Notes: generated from the sequence alone by a model not told the origin. Shown: positions 25,088 to 39,071, counted from the stretch's first letter. The stretch is DNA of 64,000 bases from Bugula neritina (GCA_964035545.1 OZ037767.1:19811628-19875627); one strand, 5' to 3'. A program made the numbers and translations.

Positions 25088-28000
25088 GTTCACAAATTGA
25101 ACTATTATAGCACAATATAATATGTACAACGTTAAGCTTACTTATTAGCCAGTCCCAACCGTATGATTGGCTACACAATTATTCAGACAGAGAGTGTAAC
25201 ACACTCTTTTCATTATACTGGTTCGAATTGCAATGACACACATGAATTTCCAAGCAGGCAAATGAATGCCCTTACGGATTACAGCCATGGAAAACCACAT
25301 GTTCCTATGCAATCGGTACGAAATTATCTTCTCTTTGCAATTTTGACAGCTGACGTAAATTTTAAATTACTATGGCCAACTTTGAGTCAGTGTTCATGCC
25401 CAATGACAATGTAATTACTGCTTCTGGCCCCATTTTTGCTAGATTAAATTCATTAAATACGCAAACTGTGAGTTATTTTATTTTAAATTAAAAAAGCACA
25501 AACCAATGAAAGCATAAAGTATTGTTTGACCGGCAAACTAAAGCTTAAGAGTGATTTTAATTTTCAAAATTAAAATAGCTGTCAATTTATTTTTAGTTTG
25601 GAAATGCTTTGGTTCGCAGAAAAGTTTTCTAAACATTTAAGATGATTAGTTATCATTTTAAATAATAGCAGCTAAAATAAATCAAATAACTTAAATTGTT
25701 ACGAGACGAGAGGCACTTTAGGGTAGGTTGTAACTTATTGTTTACATCTATGTAACTTATAGCTGACACAATTGCTGATCTCTGCCTCTGCCACAAAAGG
25801 TTTTATTCGATTTAAGCAAAGGAACCATTTCTATCATTTGCATAATGCGATGGAAATTTTTCATTGACGAAACAGTTCAATTGAGTTTCCGGCTGCGGTT
25901 TTGCTTCCATACAACTAGTTCCATGGGGCAAATGAAAAAATCCCTTCGCATAATTCGATAATGGAAACGTAGTTACAGGCTATAATTCTGCTTAGTTACT
26001 AATTGAATATAATAGCACAGCTATGCAATATAAACGACAATATATCAAAATATGTTGCATAATATATCAAACAGCTACTTCATTATTTAATTAATAAGGA
26101 TGATAATTTTTAATTATTTGATTTATGGATAAAAAGATAATCAGCCATTATGTAAAAGTTAAGCCAAAATATGTAAACGTTTTCAAAAAATGACATACTT
26201 CCATTACGAAATTCAGCAATGCTTGCAGTTGCTTGTCTGTTGAAACCAGTTTGTTGAGGTTGACTTATATAACATAACATATTTTTCAATATTGGCTTTT
26301 CATTTTAGAACAAGTATGTGTCAATGAAATGTGTCAACATTTGGCAGCATGCAATATTGCAGATAGATGTCTTTTGCCATCAATCAGGTTTTTACCAAAC
26401 ATTCTAGAACTTAGAAATGAAATAATCAATATAAGTTTTGTTAGTGTTCAGTGCAGCAGTCATGTATATGGAGGTATGTCGGAATAATTCAACACACCAC
26501 AAAACAAATGCATGGGCTTTATATGCTGTAGTTTCACTTGAAACATATTATTTCAGCTTTGAGTTTGTTCATCTGAAAAACAGAGTTTTAACAACAAAAT
26601 ACAAGCTACCAAAATAATAACAATAAATCATTATTTGGTATAAGAATTGCAATTCATGGAATTAACTTTCACCCACTATATCTAAAGTCTAAACTATTAA
26701 CCTTAATTGTTTGCAGTCTATTGGCTTTACTTGCATATGCACTCCCCTTCCTTTCTACACTCCTCCCTTTTTAACACTCCTTTTCCTGTGCACACTTCTT
26801 TCCTTCGTACACTCTAGTCCCCTTTACACTATGCTGTTCAACAGGCAGCCCAAGCTATGGCTGGATGCGGCTCCCCAACCCATATTTATGTGACCCTCAA
26901 AGGTAAAACAAATAAGATTATTTTGCATACAAGGTGGGATAACCTCTTTATAAATGTCTTTTTTACACACATGCTATAAAAAATACAGCCTGTAGTAACT
27001 ATTGGGACTTAATTGTGTAATGATTCAAAAATTTTGAATAAAGTAATTTGAAAAATGCTGATGCTGTGACTGCCAGCTTAATTAGCTACATTTTACAAGG
27101 TGGTCCTTGCCACGGATTATTCCACTTTAGTGGCCCTCACCCTGAAAAAGTTGAACACCCCTGCACTATACTGTGCTGCACTCTTTTCTCTTTTATACTA
27201 AATAGTGTTGCATTCTCTTCACCTTCACATTATAGGCTGGTGGATGTACAGCATTTTGTGTTACAATCTCAAAAACTTTTCTTTCTCATATACAATTGTA
27301 CATTGGCTTAAAACTTTCAAATGACTTGATGACATTCTGTTTAAAGGGTTGACAAACTAATATGATTTCAAGCATAAAAGTGCTAAATAACTTTTTATTC
27401 ACGCTAATTTATAACAGTTGTCTCTGTATTATGTGCATTTCATCATATATTCTTGGAAATAGGATACTTATTTTCAAGTTAACATATGTCAAGTACAAAT
27501 GCCTCTCTGCCATTTATTATAATGCAATTATCTACTCGTATAATTTCAGGTATAAGTGCAGATTGCAGGGTGCAACTCAAATATTCAGATTCCAATTAAA
27601 TCAGTTCCTTTTGTGATGTACAGTCCACAGCACGTTTCCAGCAGTCATGCGGGTTAGAAACAGAATAGCTGGTTATTAAGATACAAGGACTAGAAACTGA
27701 TTAAACATGCCTACATACCAAGAGAGCTATTTGTTATTATAGACTGTTGTAAGCCTATGCTTGTATAAACCTATAATTATAGACATATGCTTATATATAA
27801 ACCTATGCTTAAGTAGACCTATGCTTATATGAACCTGTGTTTATATATAGACATGTGCCAGTAAGCATATGCTTGTAGTTTGCTGGCATATAATGTAGTA
27901 AGTTGATTTACTGCTTAAAATATTGTTATGCTAATTTTCTCTTCCCATATTTTAATAATTTTAATGAGGTAATGTTATCTGAACTAACCTTTTATCAATC

Positions 28001-28963
28001 ATTTATGATAATTATTGTTTACAGATTTATTGCTGTACAGTAAAATAAATATTTCCACAGAGAAATGCAACTTGAACAGCATGCATAGCATAATATTCTT
28101 TCGTACAGATATTGTTCTGTAGCTCTGGTGAGGTATAATGCTATATCATGTTTTAAACCTTATCAATGATAACAATGCAAAGCTCTATAGCCTTAAAACA
28201 ATACGCTAAACATAACTATTTCCATTCCTTTTACACATTCCCATTGATTTATCAGGTATATACTGTATGCAGGTTACGAAACTTGAAAAATTTCAAATTG
28301 ATGCATTTCAAGCACACAGAAAATGCTGGAAGCAATCATACATTTTGTAAAAATGTTCAATTCCTTTGAATAAAATTATGGTGGTACATAGAAATCACAA
28401 GATAAGTTAGGCTACTATTTATTAGCTGTAAACAAAAGTATTTTCTCTCTATTTAACAACTTAATTTAAATCACAAAAAGTTACCTGAATATTTAAGTTC
28501 GTGTTTGGGTAAAATTATAAACGTTAATGTAATTTATAAATGAAAAGTTGCATGCAGTTTTTTATATGACTTTCATTTTTATTTCAGGCAGGTGTAATAC
28601 TTTCTATGTTTATGTTTTTAAAAACAACTTTATTAGAAGTTATTTACTTTAATGCAAGAATTGCAGTTTAGGCAACTCCAAAATATTAAAGAATATTAGT
28701 GATTACATATACAGTTATATACATGTTCTTCTGCTGGTTTCATGTTTCTATGTAATGTTGACTTTCAGGATTATAGAGCATTGACTAAAGTTGAGCAATT
28801 ATTTTAATAATGGGCTTCATATTTGCTAAAATTGAAGAATTAAATTTTTGCGACGTTTTTTCAAAAGCTTATCTGAAATTGAAACTATTACAAATTATGC
28901 AGCAAAGTTCTACATCTGTATTTCAAGCACAAGTCTCTATTCACTTGGAATAGTGTGACTATT
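25088..28963. other. Intergenic gap SDR-4 to SDR-5
   Basis: 3.9 kb, AT-rich. I recognise only one old hAT-like MITE (26829-27163). Several 60-90 codon open frames show no homology I know, no splice context and no shared structure with the SDR genes; I do not call them. Confidence 0.5.
26829..27163 (-). mobile_element. Old hAT-like MITE, same family as 38729-39071
   Basis: The left end (GCTGTTCAACAGGCAGCC) and right end (GTTGAACACCCCTG) match the reverse complement of the 343-bp element in SDR-6 intron 3. Internal blocks (TTTATGTGACCCTCAAAGG and GTGGCCCTCACC-like) occur in the same order. CACTAT flanks the right end and a similar string the left, a worn target duplication. Confidence 0.7.
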
Positions 28964-31900
28964 CTATTCAACTGGAACAACATTTGTATTTAGATGGGCC
29001 CCTCCATTCATTAGCAGGTGAATCCCTGTAGTAAAACTTGACTCGCTACTAGCCAGAAAGGCTATAGCCTTAGCTACTTCTTCCGGTTCTCCAGCTCTGC
29101 CATTGGGAGTAATAGCTGCTGCCCCTTCTACAAACTGTAACGTAGGAACAATATTACATAAATTCTAACCAAACATTACTACTCAAGAGCTATACAGTGT
29201 AATATATGATATGGAACAGAACAGTGCACAATATAACAATTTTTTCGGGTCAAAGCAAGTTTGATACTATTGAAGTTATTTTAAATATAAATCAAACCAA
29301 AAATGCTCTAATGCTAAGCAATTAGCATTATAAACATGCATGTGTTTGTAAAGAGAGGAGGTTATGTAGGATTAATACATCATGCATGCTGTATCTATAG
29401 TATCATTTTTGCATTCACTATTTCCCCAATATTTACTAGCCTTGAACTTGCCTACATATATTCATGTACCCTAAACTTACTTATATGTTTACTTACCCTA
29501 AGCTGACTCATATATATATTTACTTACTTAAAAGGCTCATGTATTTACTTACTGCATCAATTTTCTCCTTTGGCATCAGCCCTTGGAGTAAGTTGGTTTT
29601 AATTAAACCAGGACTATAATAGAGACAAGCAACATGAAATCATGAAATCATGAAATCAAATAAAAATTGTTGATTAATAGTTTACCATTATATAATTTTC
29701 TATAGATAACATCACGAGTCTATCACTATCTTTTTAGAAGCTGACTTGTACTGCCAAAATTTAGTGCAATATTATAAATATAAATTAACAGCTATTATCA
29801 AACTGTCTAAACTTGCTTCATGTAAACAAAACATGCTAATGAAGTGCTCATTTGAAAAGGCATAAGTGAGCAAACTTTTAAATATCAAAACATGTCAGCG
29901 ATAAAGTTGTGTAATTATAACTAACAGTACATGCATGTTAACCTGCAGAAAACTATTACGTTAATGCACATGTTTTTGTTTACTTTTATTACTATGTACA
30001 TAGCTCATTACATTGAGAACAGAACATAACAAAGTAGCCATATAATTGTGATAAGATAACTCCAAAAGAAAATAACCCAACACATGCATTGGTAAACTTA
30101 CTTGATAGTGTTTACCCTCACTTGTTTAGGAGCCAGATCTAACGCTATGCTTCTTGCAAATTGATTTAAGGCTGCTTTTAACATTCCATAACCCAAAGCA
30201 AATGGTATCTAAAACCCAAATAGCTCAATTATACTTTTCCAGTCAAGATAAATAATAAAATTAAAGAGCATCTAGATATGTTGCAGTTCTAGTACAGGCT
30301 TATTTAAAGTATGTGTTTTTGTGATTACAGAATTTATGCAGTATTTGTTGAAGATAAAAAGCATTGTATTGCATACATTATAACAGTTCAACTAGTTCAC
30401 AGTTCAACTAGTTCACTAGTTCACAGTTCACAGTTCACAGTTTATATTCACGGGCTTTCCATGTACCGATCTCAGATCGATCTCACTGAGATCGATCTGA
30501 GAAATGTACTCAGATCGATCATTTTTCCATGAGAGCGTCAGATCGATCTTGCGAAGTTGCCTCCTCTTAAGTGAAGGATACTTGAAAAGTATATTTTGTT
30601 TACCTATTTGAGTGATTAAAGCTACTGCTGTTGAAAAAAAGATGATCGTAGTCTAAAATTTAATCCCAGCTATGAAATATACGCAGCAAAGCTTTCAGGG
30701 TACAGTAATTTGGCCAATTTAAAATAATTAATTTTAATTTTTTAGCTAGACAGCTTATATAAAATTAATGGCTGTCTTGCAGATTATTAATAAACTTACA
30801 GGACTGTTAGGCTTAAAATTACAAAGAAAATAGCTAATGAAACTAAGTTTTAATAGTCATTTAAATTCAATTTAAATTCCCCCATTTTTTTGCCTTCTAC
30901 TGCATATAATTGAGTTTTCTTAATCAATGTGCTGAAAGTCAAAGTTTTGGCATCTGAAAAGGTGGCTATCATAATTATTTAATACTTTGCTTAGTAATTA
31001 TCAACAAGTTATCATTTTTATTAGCAGACAACATTGTAGCGAGCAGTCTTTTTCTACTTCTCAGATCGATCTGGCGTCTTTCCATGGTCTTATTGCCTTG
31101 AGATCGATCTGAGTTCGAGCTCTACAGACCGACCAGCTCAGAACGACTGAGATCGATCTTTGACGTCTTTCCATGGATCGATCTCCCTGAGATCGATCTG
31201 AGATCGGTACATGGAAAGCCGGTGATTGAAGCATCAATTCTTGTTTTAATATATATAACATTGTAGCTATTTTCTTACCTTGCACCAATATGGGTTTCAT
31301 GCAAACTGCAATTCTGTTATTATTAAAGTGACACTCAACTCAGAAAAATTCTATCATTTTACTATTCGAAGAGTTATAAAATAGTGCTTTTTTAGGTTCA
31401 TCAAAGTAAAACTCATCTAGCTAACAGATGGTTAAATATAGAAATTAAAATATCATGTTTTGATCAAGCAGCGTTTAGGGTTGTAAATGATGCTACAGTT
31501 TTTGCTATACATAAATATATGTTCAAAAGACATCTAAGGCATATATGAAAATAAGTAAGCAAAGATCATAGACTCTGTTTACACATAGCGAACATTTTCA
31601 ACGTTATTAATAGAACCTGTAATCTATGTAGCATTCTGTTATATTATATAGAACACATACTTACAGGTACTGTTGCTGCAATACTAGATGTAATAACAAT
31701 GACTCCTTTACTTTCAATAAGATGTGGAACAGCAAGTTTTGTCAGGTGGTAAACTGTTCTAACATTATTGGCCAGTAATAAATCAAACTGTTGAAGGGTC
31801 TCTTCCATGATATTACCAAACCGACAAATCCCTGCATTGTTTATCTGTAGAATTCAATATAAATGTAAAGTTATATTTATTCAAAAATATCTCTGAAATT

Positions 31901-33278
31901 TCAGAATACCCCATTTTCATGATACATTCATTAGGTAGTATTCTTCAATATTAGTGTTGTCTTCTCCTGCATGTTTTAATGGACTGTCTATTCATCATGC
32001 TACCTAAACGCGTAGCAATAGACTAGCTTATCAAAGACTCAAAGAGCCATACTACACATGATAAACATTTTCTGTACATAACTCATCTCTTTATTTAGTG
32101 TTGCTGTTTCACATACAACTATCTAGCTTTTGTCATGCTGAATGATAAACTTTATTACTATGAAAAAACGTTGGACCCGTTTTAACTAAAAACACAGACA
32201 AAACCTTTGGCTGCACATAATCCAGCTTAAACTTAGCTCATCAGAGCTTCAAATGACATTTGTGTGGCATAGTATATGAGTAATTTATATGCCACCTATA
32301 GCATGGGATTCTTACCAACACATCCAGCTGTTTGTAGTGTTCTATTGTCTTCTCAATAATTCTCACCACATCAGATTCAATGGTAAGATCTCCAACTATA
32401 GTGATGACATCACCAGCTCCTTTACATAGACTCACAGTTTCCTACATGACAATTCAAATTATCTGTTTAGAATATACCTTTTTTTACTGTACAGTTATTG
32501 CTTAAGGGTCTATAGTTTCTATGCATTACTTAGATATCACTCTGTTGGCAAAAACTTTCACCTACATGCAAATTTGGTTCATCTCTGTCACAGAGAGCCA
32601 GTCTAGATCCAAGAGATGCAAAGTGGATGGCAGTGGCTCTTCCAATACCAGAACTGGCTCCTATGAAAAAGTAAAGAGTGGTTAAAGTCTCTAACCACTC
32701 CAAAAGTTTATTCAAAATATTGGGATATGTTGAAAAGAGCAAGTCACAGTATGATAATTGACAATTAGACGATTTATAAGTTACTGCTGTAAGCATGGTT
32801 GCTGTGTGACCAACCTGACCTATATATCATGTAAACAACTCTAGGTGTCCGAATTCACTCGAGTGATAAATATGCAGGGCCTATATTATAGGCGTTTGGT
32901 CAGAAATAATATAGCGTATGGAAAGATAAGTACTGAAAGTTTTTAGCTCATTAAGTTATGCTTAAAAAGACATCAAAATTACTTGAATTAATATTTTTTT
33001 CGTATTTCACCAACATACCAAAAAAGCATTTCTTACTTTAAACAAATGAATAAATCTCAATCCAGTTATATAATCTGCTATGCACTATACATGATGTCAA
33101 TCATATAAAATGACACAGCTAGTTGACATTTGATTTTTAACCCACAAATTCTTATGAAACCGCAGGCTGAGAAAGAAAGCAATTTTAAGTAAAATCTATA
33201 AATAAACTTTTGCAATATGAAACAGATAATTGTACGCTTACCTGTTATTAAAGACACTTTTCCTTTAAGAGAAGCCAT
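28964..33278 (-). CDS. SDR-5, classical short-chain dehydrogenase/reductase, 7 exons, complete
   Basis: Exons in gene order: 33242-33278, 32566-32660, 32316-32441, 31665-31844, 30102-30208, 29553-29613, 28964-29134; 777 nt, 258 aa. It has [20 protein letters not shown] (Asp after beta-2, NAD-type), INNAG, Asn in ANNV, ITSS and YGMLK, so the tetrad is present. The usual LDGG near the C-terminus reads LMNGG, losing an acidic residue that all other copies keep. Intron 2 is nearly identical to SDR-2 intron 2 although the genes lie on opposite strands about 20 kb apart. Intron 4 is enlarged by a CACTA-like element. The start used here is the ATG matching paralog exon 1; another in-frame ATG lies two codons upstream. 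Confidence 0.9.
30449..31224. mobile_element. CACTA-like non-autonomous DNA transposon in SDR-5 intron 4
   Basis: 776 bp flanked by ATT on both sides (30446-30448 and 31225-31227). The ends are inverted: CACGGGCTTTCCATGTACCG on the left, CACCGGCTTTCCATGTACCG on the right read inward. CAC termini with a 3-bp duplication fit the CACTA/CMC group. The subterminal parts are packed with the palindrome AGATCGATCT in both orientations, resembling the subterminal repeat arrays bound by CACTA transposases. No transposase coding is present. Confidence 0.8.
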
Positions 33279-33473
33279 AGTCATGAGAAGCTTAACCTCA
33301 ATACTGCTAGTAGTTTCATCTAAATGTTGACCTGTGCATGTGCACTAGATGTATGCAACCAATCAAATTATACCATAATTTAGACTTAGATAACAGCTGA
33401 TAACAGCTGGCAATATGACAAAAATTTATCAGCTGAAAAACAAGGCCATCTTATTTCTAAAAATATGTTACTT

Positions 33474-33600
33474 ACACCGCACCCCTACCCGTACACACAA
33501 ACATGCACCCTACCCCGTACACACAAACATGCACAAACACACACACACATACACATGCACGCACGCACGTACGCACGCACACACTCACGCACGCACATAT
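33474..33600. repeat. CA/CG-rich microsatellite upstream of SDR-5
   Basis: Alternating CA with CGCA and CGTACG steps about 200 bp upstream of the SDR-5 ATG. Confidence 0.85.
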
Positions 33601-33904
33601 TTAGGCTGAAATTCTTGTGCTTCAATTGATTGTTATGAAAATTGACTGCTTTTATATCTAAAACTACTATAACTGTAATAATAAATATTCAAGCTGCTTC
33701 CATCGGTTTAAACTGGAAAAATGTATTTTATCTTTAAGCCAATCCCCTGCGTTTTTATAAAACCTGTTAAACATTAATGATTTTTTAAACTAGTAAAAAC
33801 ATTCTTTGTGAAAATTTGAAAATTACAAAAAATTATTTTTAAATTTTTTAACAACTAATGAAAATAATTTGTAATGTATAATTCAAAGTTAGATATTACC
33901 TATG

Positions 33905-33944
<40 letters not shown>

Positions 33945-34038
33945 TAGTGGCTAATTTATCTGACGAGTGCACATCGTTCTTGTGTACGAAACTACTAGTA
34001 ATAAATGCCATTATATTAATCAAATCTCATTTTATTTC

Positions 34039-34302
<264 letters not shown>

Positions 34303-35977
34303 GATGAAAATAGGTGAAAAAGAAATGATCACTTAAATCTGCAAACTACAAACTAGTTAACAGGCATTCTACGTAACATATTGCATGCAATGTATATATA
34401 TACAATATATATACAATCTATATATACATGTACATTGTACATGGCCAGTTACATATAACATAGTATAGTATACAACTGGTTTGGTATCATATAACATACA
34501 TGCCTAGCAAGCATGACTCCAGCTATGTAGATAGAATAGGACATATCAATATGGCCGGCAGACTCACTGCATACATGACAATTTTGTCAGCTATATATAG
34601 CAGCGACAGCCATGAGACAGATGAACTAGTCTGGGAATTTTCCACTAAATTGCTTTTATGTTTATCCAGGCATGCAGTGATTTGTTACATGATATCATAT
34701 TGATAAGGAGATTACAGAAAAAAATGTATTTTCAAATATGCATATTTGCTGAAAACTAGCATGTTTTGTGCATACGTAGAAGTATTTCAGTATATTCTTA
34801 CAGAGTTGACAACTCCAATACATACATGGCCAATGTATTATTGCGCATCAAACTGTTGTGTTTCACCACATTGAACAAATAGTCTAGTACTTCCTAAGAA
34901 CAATTGTAGAGCAAAATATATTTCAGAAATTGCCTTCACATTGATGTGATAGCTCAAAATTATGTTTTTTGAATAGTTCAATATACATATTCACAAGTTA
35001 TGTGGCTGTAGCATTTTTTTGTCAGATATACAGTTATATGTGTGCACTGTTTAGTTAATAATATATTACAATTCTGTACATCAAGGAAAATGAATCTCTA
35101 TAATATTTTAGTCAAGTACCAGACTGAGATGTTTACCAGGATGATTAAGTCTCTACAACATATGATAAAGTAGCATCAGCTGATTTAGTTCACATGCTAT
35201 AGACAGGCACTTGGCAAACCTCATTCCAAGGATCAATCATATTGAATCTATTGCCAAGTGTAATGAGATACTATAATGGTGTCATTGACCTCAGTAAACT
35301 GATAAGGACAGGCTAGACATTGTTCATCAATCAACACCTCCTGACAGTGTTCTTTATAGCCACTGCACTACTATTTCATTACATGTAGTTATTCATAAGA
35401 TGTGTATGTAGGTTTACTCTATCTTCAACAAGACTACCAAGAGCTATTTATATTTAAATATATTTCTGTTTCTGAAAACTACGCAATAGCTTGTCTTAAT
35501 GGCCTGTTCCTTTTTCTGCATACATATATACATATGTATGTATACATATTAATAGCTAAGTATATTTTTACAGGGCTTACAACTCCAGCACCTACATGAC
35601 CAATGCATTTTATTACACATATCAATCGGTTGTGTTTCACCACTTTGGACAAGCAGTATACACTCCCGCAGGCTGAATATTCAATAATAAACTTGTAATA
35701 TTTATAAGTTGTTTTTATTCTGATTTTGTAGCTTAATATTAAGTTTCAAGAATATAGATAGTTGTAATTTCAATATACATTAAATTTTAATGTAGTGTAT
35801 CTAGTAGTGAAATAGAACGAAAATTTAATTTGTCAATACAAAATTTTGCGTTTCCATGGCAACAGCAGGGGGAAATTTTTTCAAAGAGTTTCAGTTAATA
35901 TAATTTTGCCGTAAAGGCAAATGAGCTTCTATACATTGGCCAAGTATTATTCAATAAAACTGTGAGATTTCTACACA

Positions 35978-36180
35978 GGAGCAGCTGTAGCCCAGAGGTT
36001 CAAATGCTGGCTTAGTAAACCAGTAGTCATGGGTTCGATCCTCATTGAAAGTCATTAGTGATGTTAGGAAGAGCATCCAGTAATCATAATTGACCTGTGT
36101 CACATATGAATAAGTCCTTAGTTGCTTTAACAAAAGCCCATGTCATCAAGGGTTTCTCACAAGGGTTTCCCTTTTATTGT
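35978..36180 (+). mobile_element. tRNA-derived SINE, copy 4
   Basis: Plus-strand copy starting GGAGCAGCTGTAGCCCAG, with B-box-like GGGTTCGATCC, body GATGTTAGGAAGAGCATCCA, and TCATCAAGGGTTTCTCACAA near the end. It marks the left part of the SDR-6 duplication unit; its partner is at 40802-40945. Confidence 0.85.
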
Positions 36181-37545
36181 GGTATTTATCACTGGTAGGA
36201 ATTATCATAGCATTGCCTTTAAACTGCATGCAGTAGACAAAAGTTATTATATATACATGTAATCACTACAGGACCAATGGTATGCATATAGTAATTTAAG
36301 ACTGACTGCAAAAGTTGCTGTTTGATGTATCAGAAGAATGCTATGTTAAAGATTCTTGGCCACTGTTTTATATGACTGTTCCAGGTTTATTGGCAAATCA
36401 TCAAACTCTTATCTCTCCTGAGTCTTGACGTTTAGTTTTAAAATATATCAGTTTGATGTGTTGACAGCTAGCTGTTACAAATTACTCTTCAACTATTTAT
36501 ATGTCTATAATATGACAGGTATATAAATAGGTGTGTTGCACAAGTAATAACTAGTAACTTTTGTTCCATCCAGTGTTATATAAGCTTTCATTTTCATATA
36601 ATGAAATGTAAAATTTGTTATGTTTAGGTCTATTCTGCTTATAATATGATAATGATATAATAACAAACGAATTCATCCTGTGTACACTTATATGGTATTA
36701 TAAATTTAATTTAGCACATGGACATCAAGATTGTTGGAATAGAAAAATCAGAATCTAAGTTGCCTGTATATTATAGAACTTTAAGTTGTCTTTTTATCAC
36801 ATTGGAAGTTGAGGTGTGCTTAAGTGAAATCCTCCATCTAACAGAAGTTGGACTCCTGTGGTAAAACTTGACTCGCTACTACCCAGGAAAGCTATAGACT
36901 TAGCTATTTCCTCTGGTTGTCCTATATTCTCTTAATAGGGTAAACATCAGCAAGATCTTTGAGAAGCTAAAGAAAATAGCAAGCTTTTCACTATATTCAG
37001 TTATAAAAACTGAATGCATGAGTGAAAAAATTAAAATTTTCTCATTTGGAAAATGCAGGAAATGTTTGCTTTACTTACGGCTGGTATTATGTCTTTTGGC
37101 ATTGCTTGATCAAATATGTTTGTTGCAACAGCACCTGGGCTAAAACAGATTCAATAAAATCTCTAATAGAATAGTGAGATTAGCAACTTTGTCATCTATG
37201 CTGTTCAATTTTTTGTAGCACAAAAAGAGCTGATCTTATAACAAAGCAAAAAGCCTAACTACATAAAATATTGCTCTTGAAGTATGCTCTTGAATGTCAC
37301 CAGATATGTGAGTGATACAAACAGCTAACAGATAGCTTATGCAAACACTTCTATTCTTGTATGATGTCTTGCTTAGAATGAGAGTCTCATTTTAATATGC
37401 CATACAAAAAAAGTTATAACAGAATACATACTTAATAGTGTTGACTCTCACTTGTTTAGGAGCAAGATCTAAGGCTAAACTTCTTACAAACTGGTCTATA
37501 GCTGCCTTTGACATGCTGTATGCTACAGCTTCGGGGCACTAAAAC

Positions 37546-37981
37546 GAATTTGCAACATTTTGAAAATGACAATTGGAAAACACCTATTTGAAAAATGGAC
37601 AATTAGAAAATTGACACTTGAAAAATGACATTTGGAAAATGAAGAATATTCAACATGGTCTATTTCAGAGGGGGCGTATATTATCTGGTCGAGTTCAAAA
37701 TAGATTTTTGTAAATGTGAAGAATTTTAAATTAGAACTTTTCTGCAATAACTAATTCTACTTCAATGATAGCCTAAATAATTCAGTCATTAGGCTATAAT
37801 ATTTATTTTTAAAATTAAGCTATTTTGGAATTGACCAGATGTTGAACAGCCTCTCAGAACTAGAGCATGTTGAATAATATTCTTCATTTTCCAAATGTCA
37901 TCTTTCAAATGTCTATTTTCTAATTGTCCATTTTCCAAATAGGTGTTTGCCAATTGTCATTTTTAAAATGCCATGTCAACT
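37546..37981. mobile_element. Long inverted-repeat MITE in SDR-6 intron 4
   Basis: About 436 bp absent from the same place in SDR-7. Left arm (about 37557-37660, with AAAATGACAATTGG and GAAGAATATTCAACATG) and right arm (about 37866-37975) are near-perfect inverted copies about 110 bp long around a 200-bp centre. The flanks ACTAAAAC (37538-37545) and ACTTAAAC (37982-37989) look like an 8-bp duplication with one difference. Confidence 0.8.
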
Positions 37982-38728
37982 ACTTAAACAGTATGCAGTT
38001 TGGTAGATTAACAAAATATTCATTGTTAGTGTAGGTTACACTTGAGGGGAAGTGATAGTGATGGGAAGTATAAAGTTTCGTTTATACCTCTGCTGAAAAA
38101 AGAACCAAGTTTAAGTTAATAATGCTTGTCGTGAAGGTATAAAAGCAACTTTATCAAATTGTGGTGAGCCATTGTGAGTAATCGTGAGTGATAGCGAGTG
38201 ATATTGGTGCTGTGGGGAACTACAACAGTCAAGTGCCAAACCTAACATAGCTAAATGTCATACCAGCAAGATTTCACATTTACATCATCTCAATTAGCTC
38301 CACAAGTTAAAATTTTAATTGCTTTTTTCAAATTATAGGATTAATTATGCTATAACTTAGAACTTAGTACAGCTTTTGATGATGTCACACTAGATGTGAT
38401 GACAATGGATCCTTTACTCTCAATCAGATGTGGAACAGCCAGTTTTGTCAGATGATACACAGTTTTGATGTTGGTAGCCATTATCAAGTCAAATTGTTCC
38501 AGAGTCTCATCTATGATGCTGTTGAATCTTGCGATTCCTGCGTTATTAACCTTTATGAATAATACAAATACATAAATAGACTATATATTTACTCATTTTA
38601 CAGTTTCATAGACTCTGTTCAATAATAGTTTCTATATTTTTATATATCTAAGAGCAGTAACTAGAACTTCTGACTGAAAATTAGATACAAATATATTGTA
38701 TGTATGTATATGAAAGTATTGTTTAGAA

Positions 38729-39071
38729 CAGGGGTGTCCAACCTTTTCAAACTGAGGGCAACAGAAATAAAATATTTTATGGTGAGGGCCACATTGTAAG
38801 CTTCAGCTTGTGCTGGGGGCCACAGCTGCATCAGTATTTTTCAAACTACTTTATTCCAAAACTTTATGAACCATTACACAATTAAGTCTCAACAGTTACT
38901 GCCAGCTGCATTTTTTTGTGTTATTTGTATAAATAAGGCATTTAAAAGGTGGCTTTTCACTTTAATTCATGTAAACAGTGAAAAATTATTTTAGCTTTAT
39001 GCCTTTGAGGGCCACATAAATGTAGGCTGGGGGTCACATCCTAAACTAGGGCCGCCTGTTGGACAGCCCTG
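38729..39071. mobile_element. hAT-like MITE in SDR-6 intron 3
   Basis: 343 bp with inverted ends CAGGGGTGTCCAACC and CCAGGGCTGTCCAAC-type, flanked by GTTTAGAA (38721-38728) and GTTTAGAG (39072-39079), an 8-bp duplication with one difference. Eight-bp duplications and CAGGG-type ends fit hAT. No coding sequence. Older relatives are at 26829-27163 and 1890-1976. Confidence 0.88.

Noticed and set aside
26711-27616. Three consecutive plus-strand frames of 60-87 codons between SDR-4 and SDR-5
   Set aside because: They overlap an old hAT-like MITE, show no family motif and have no supporting splice pattern.
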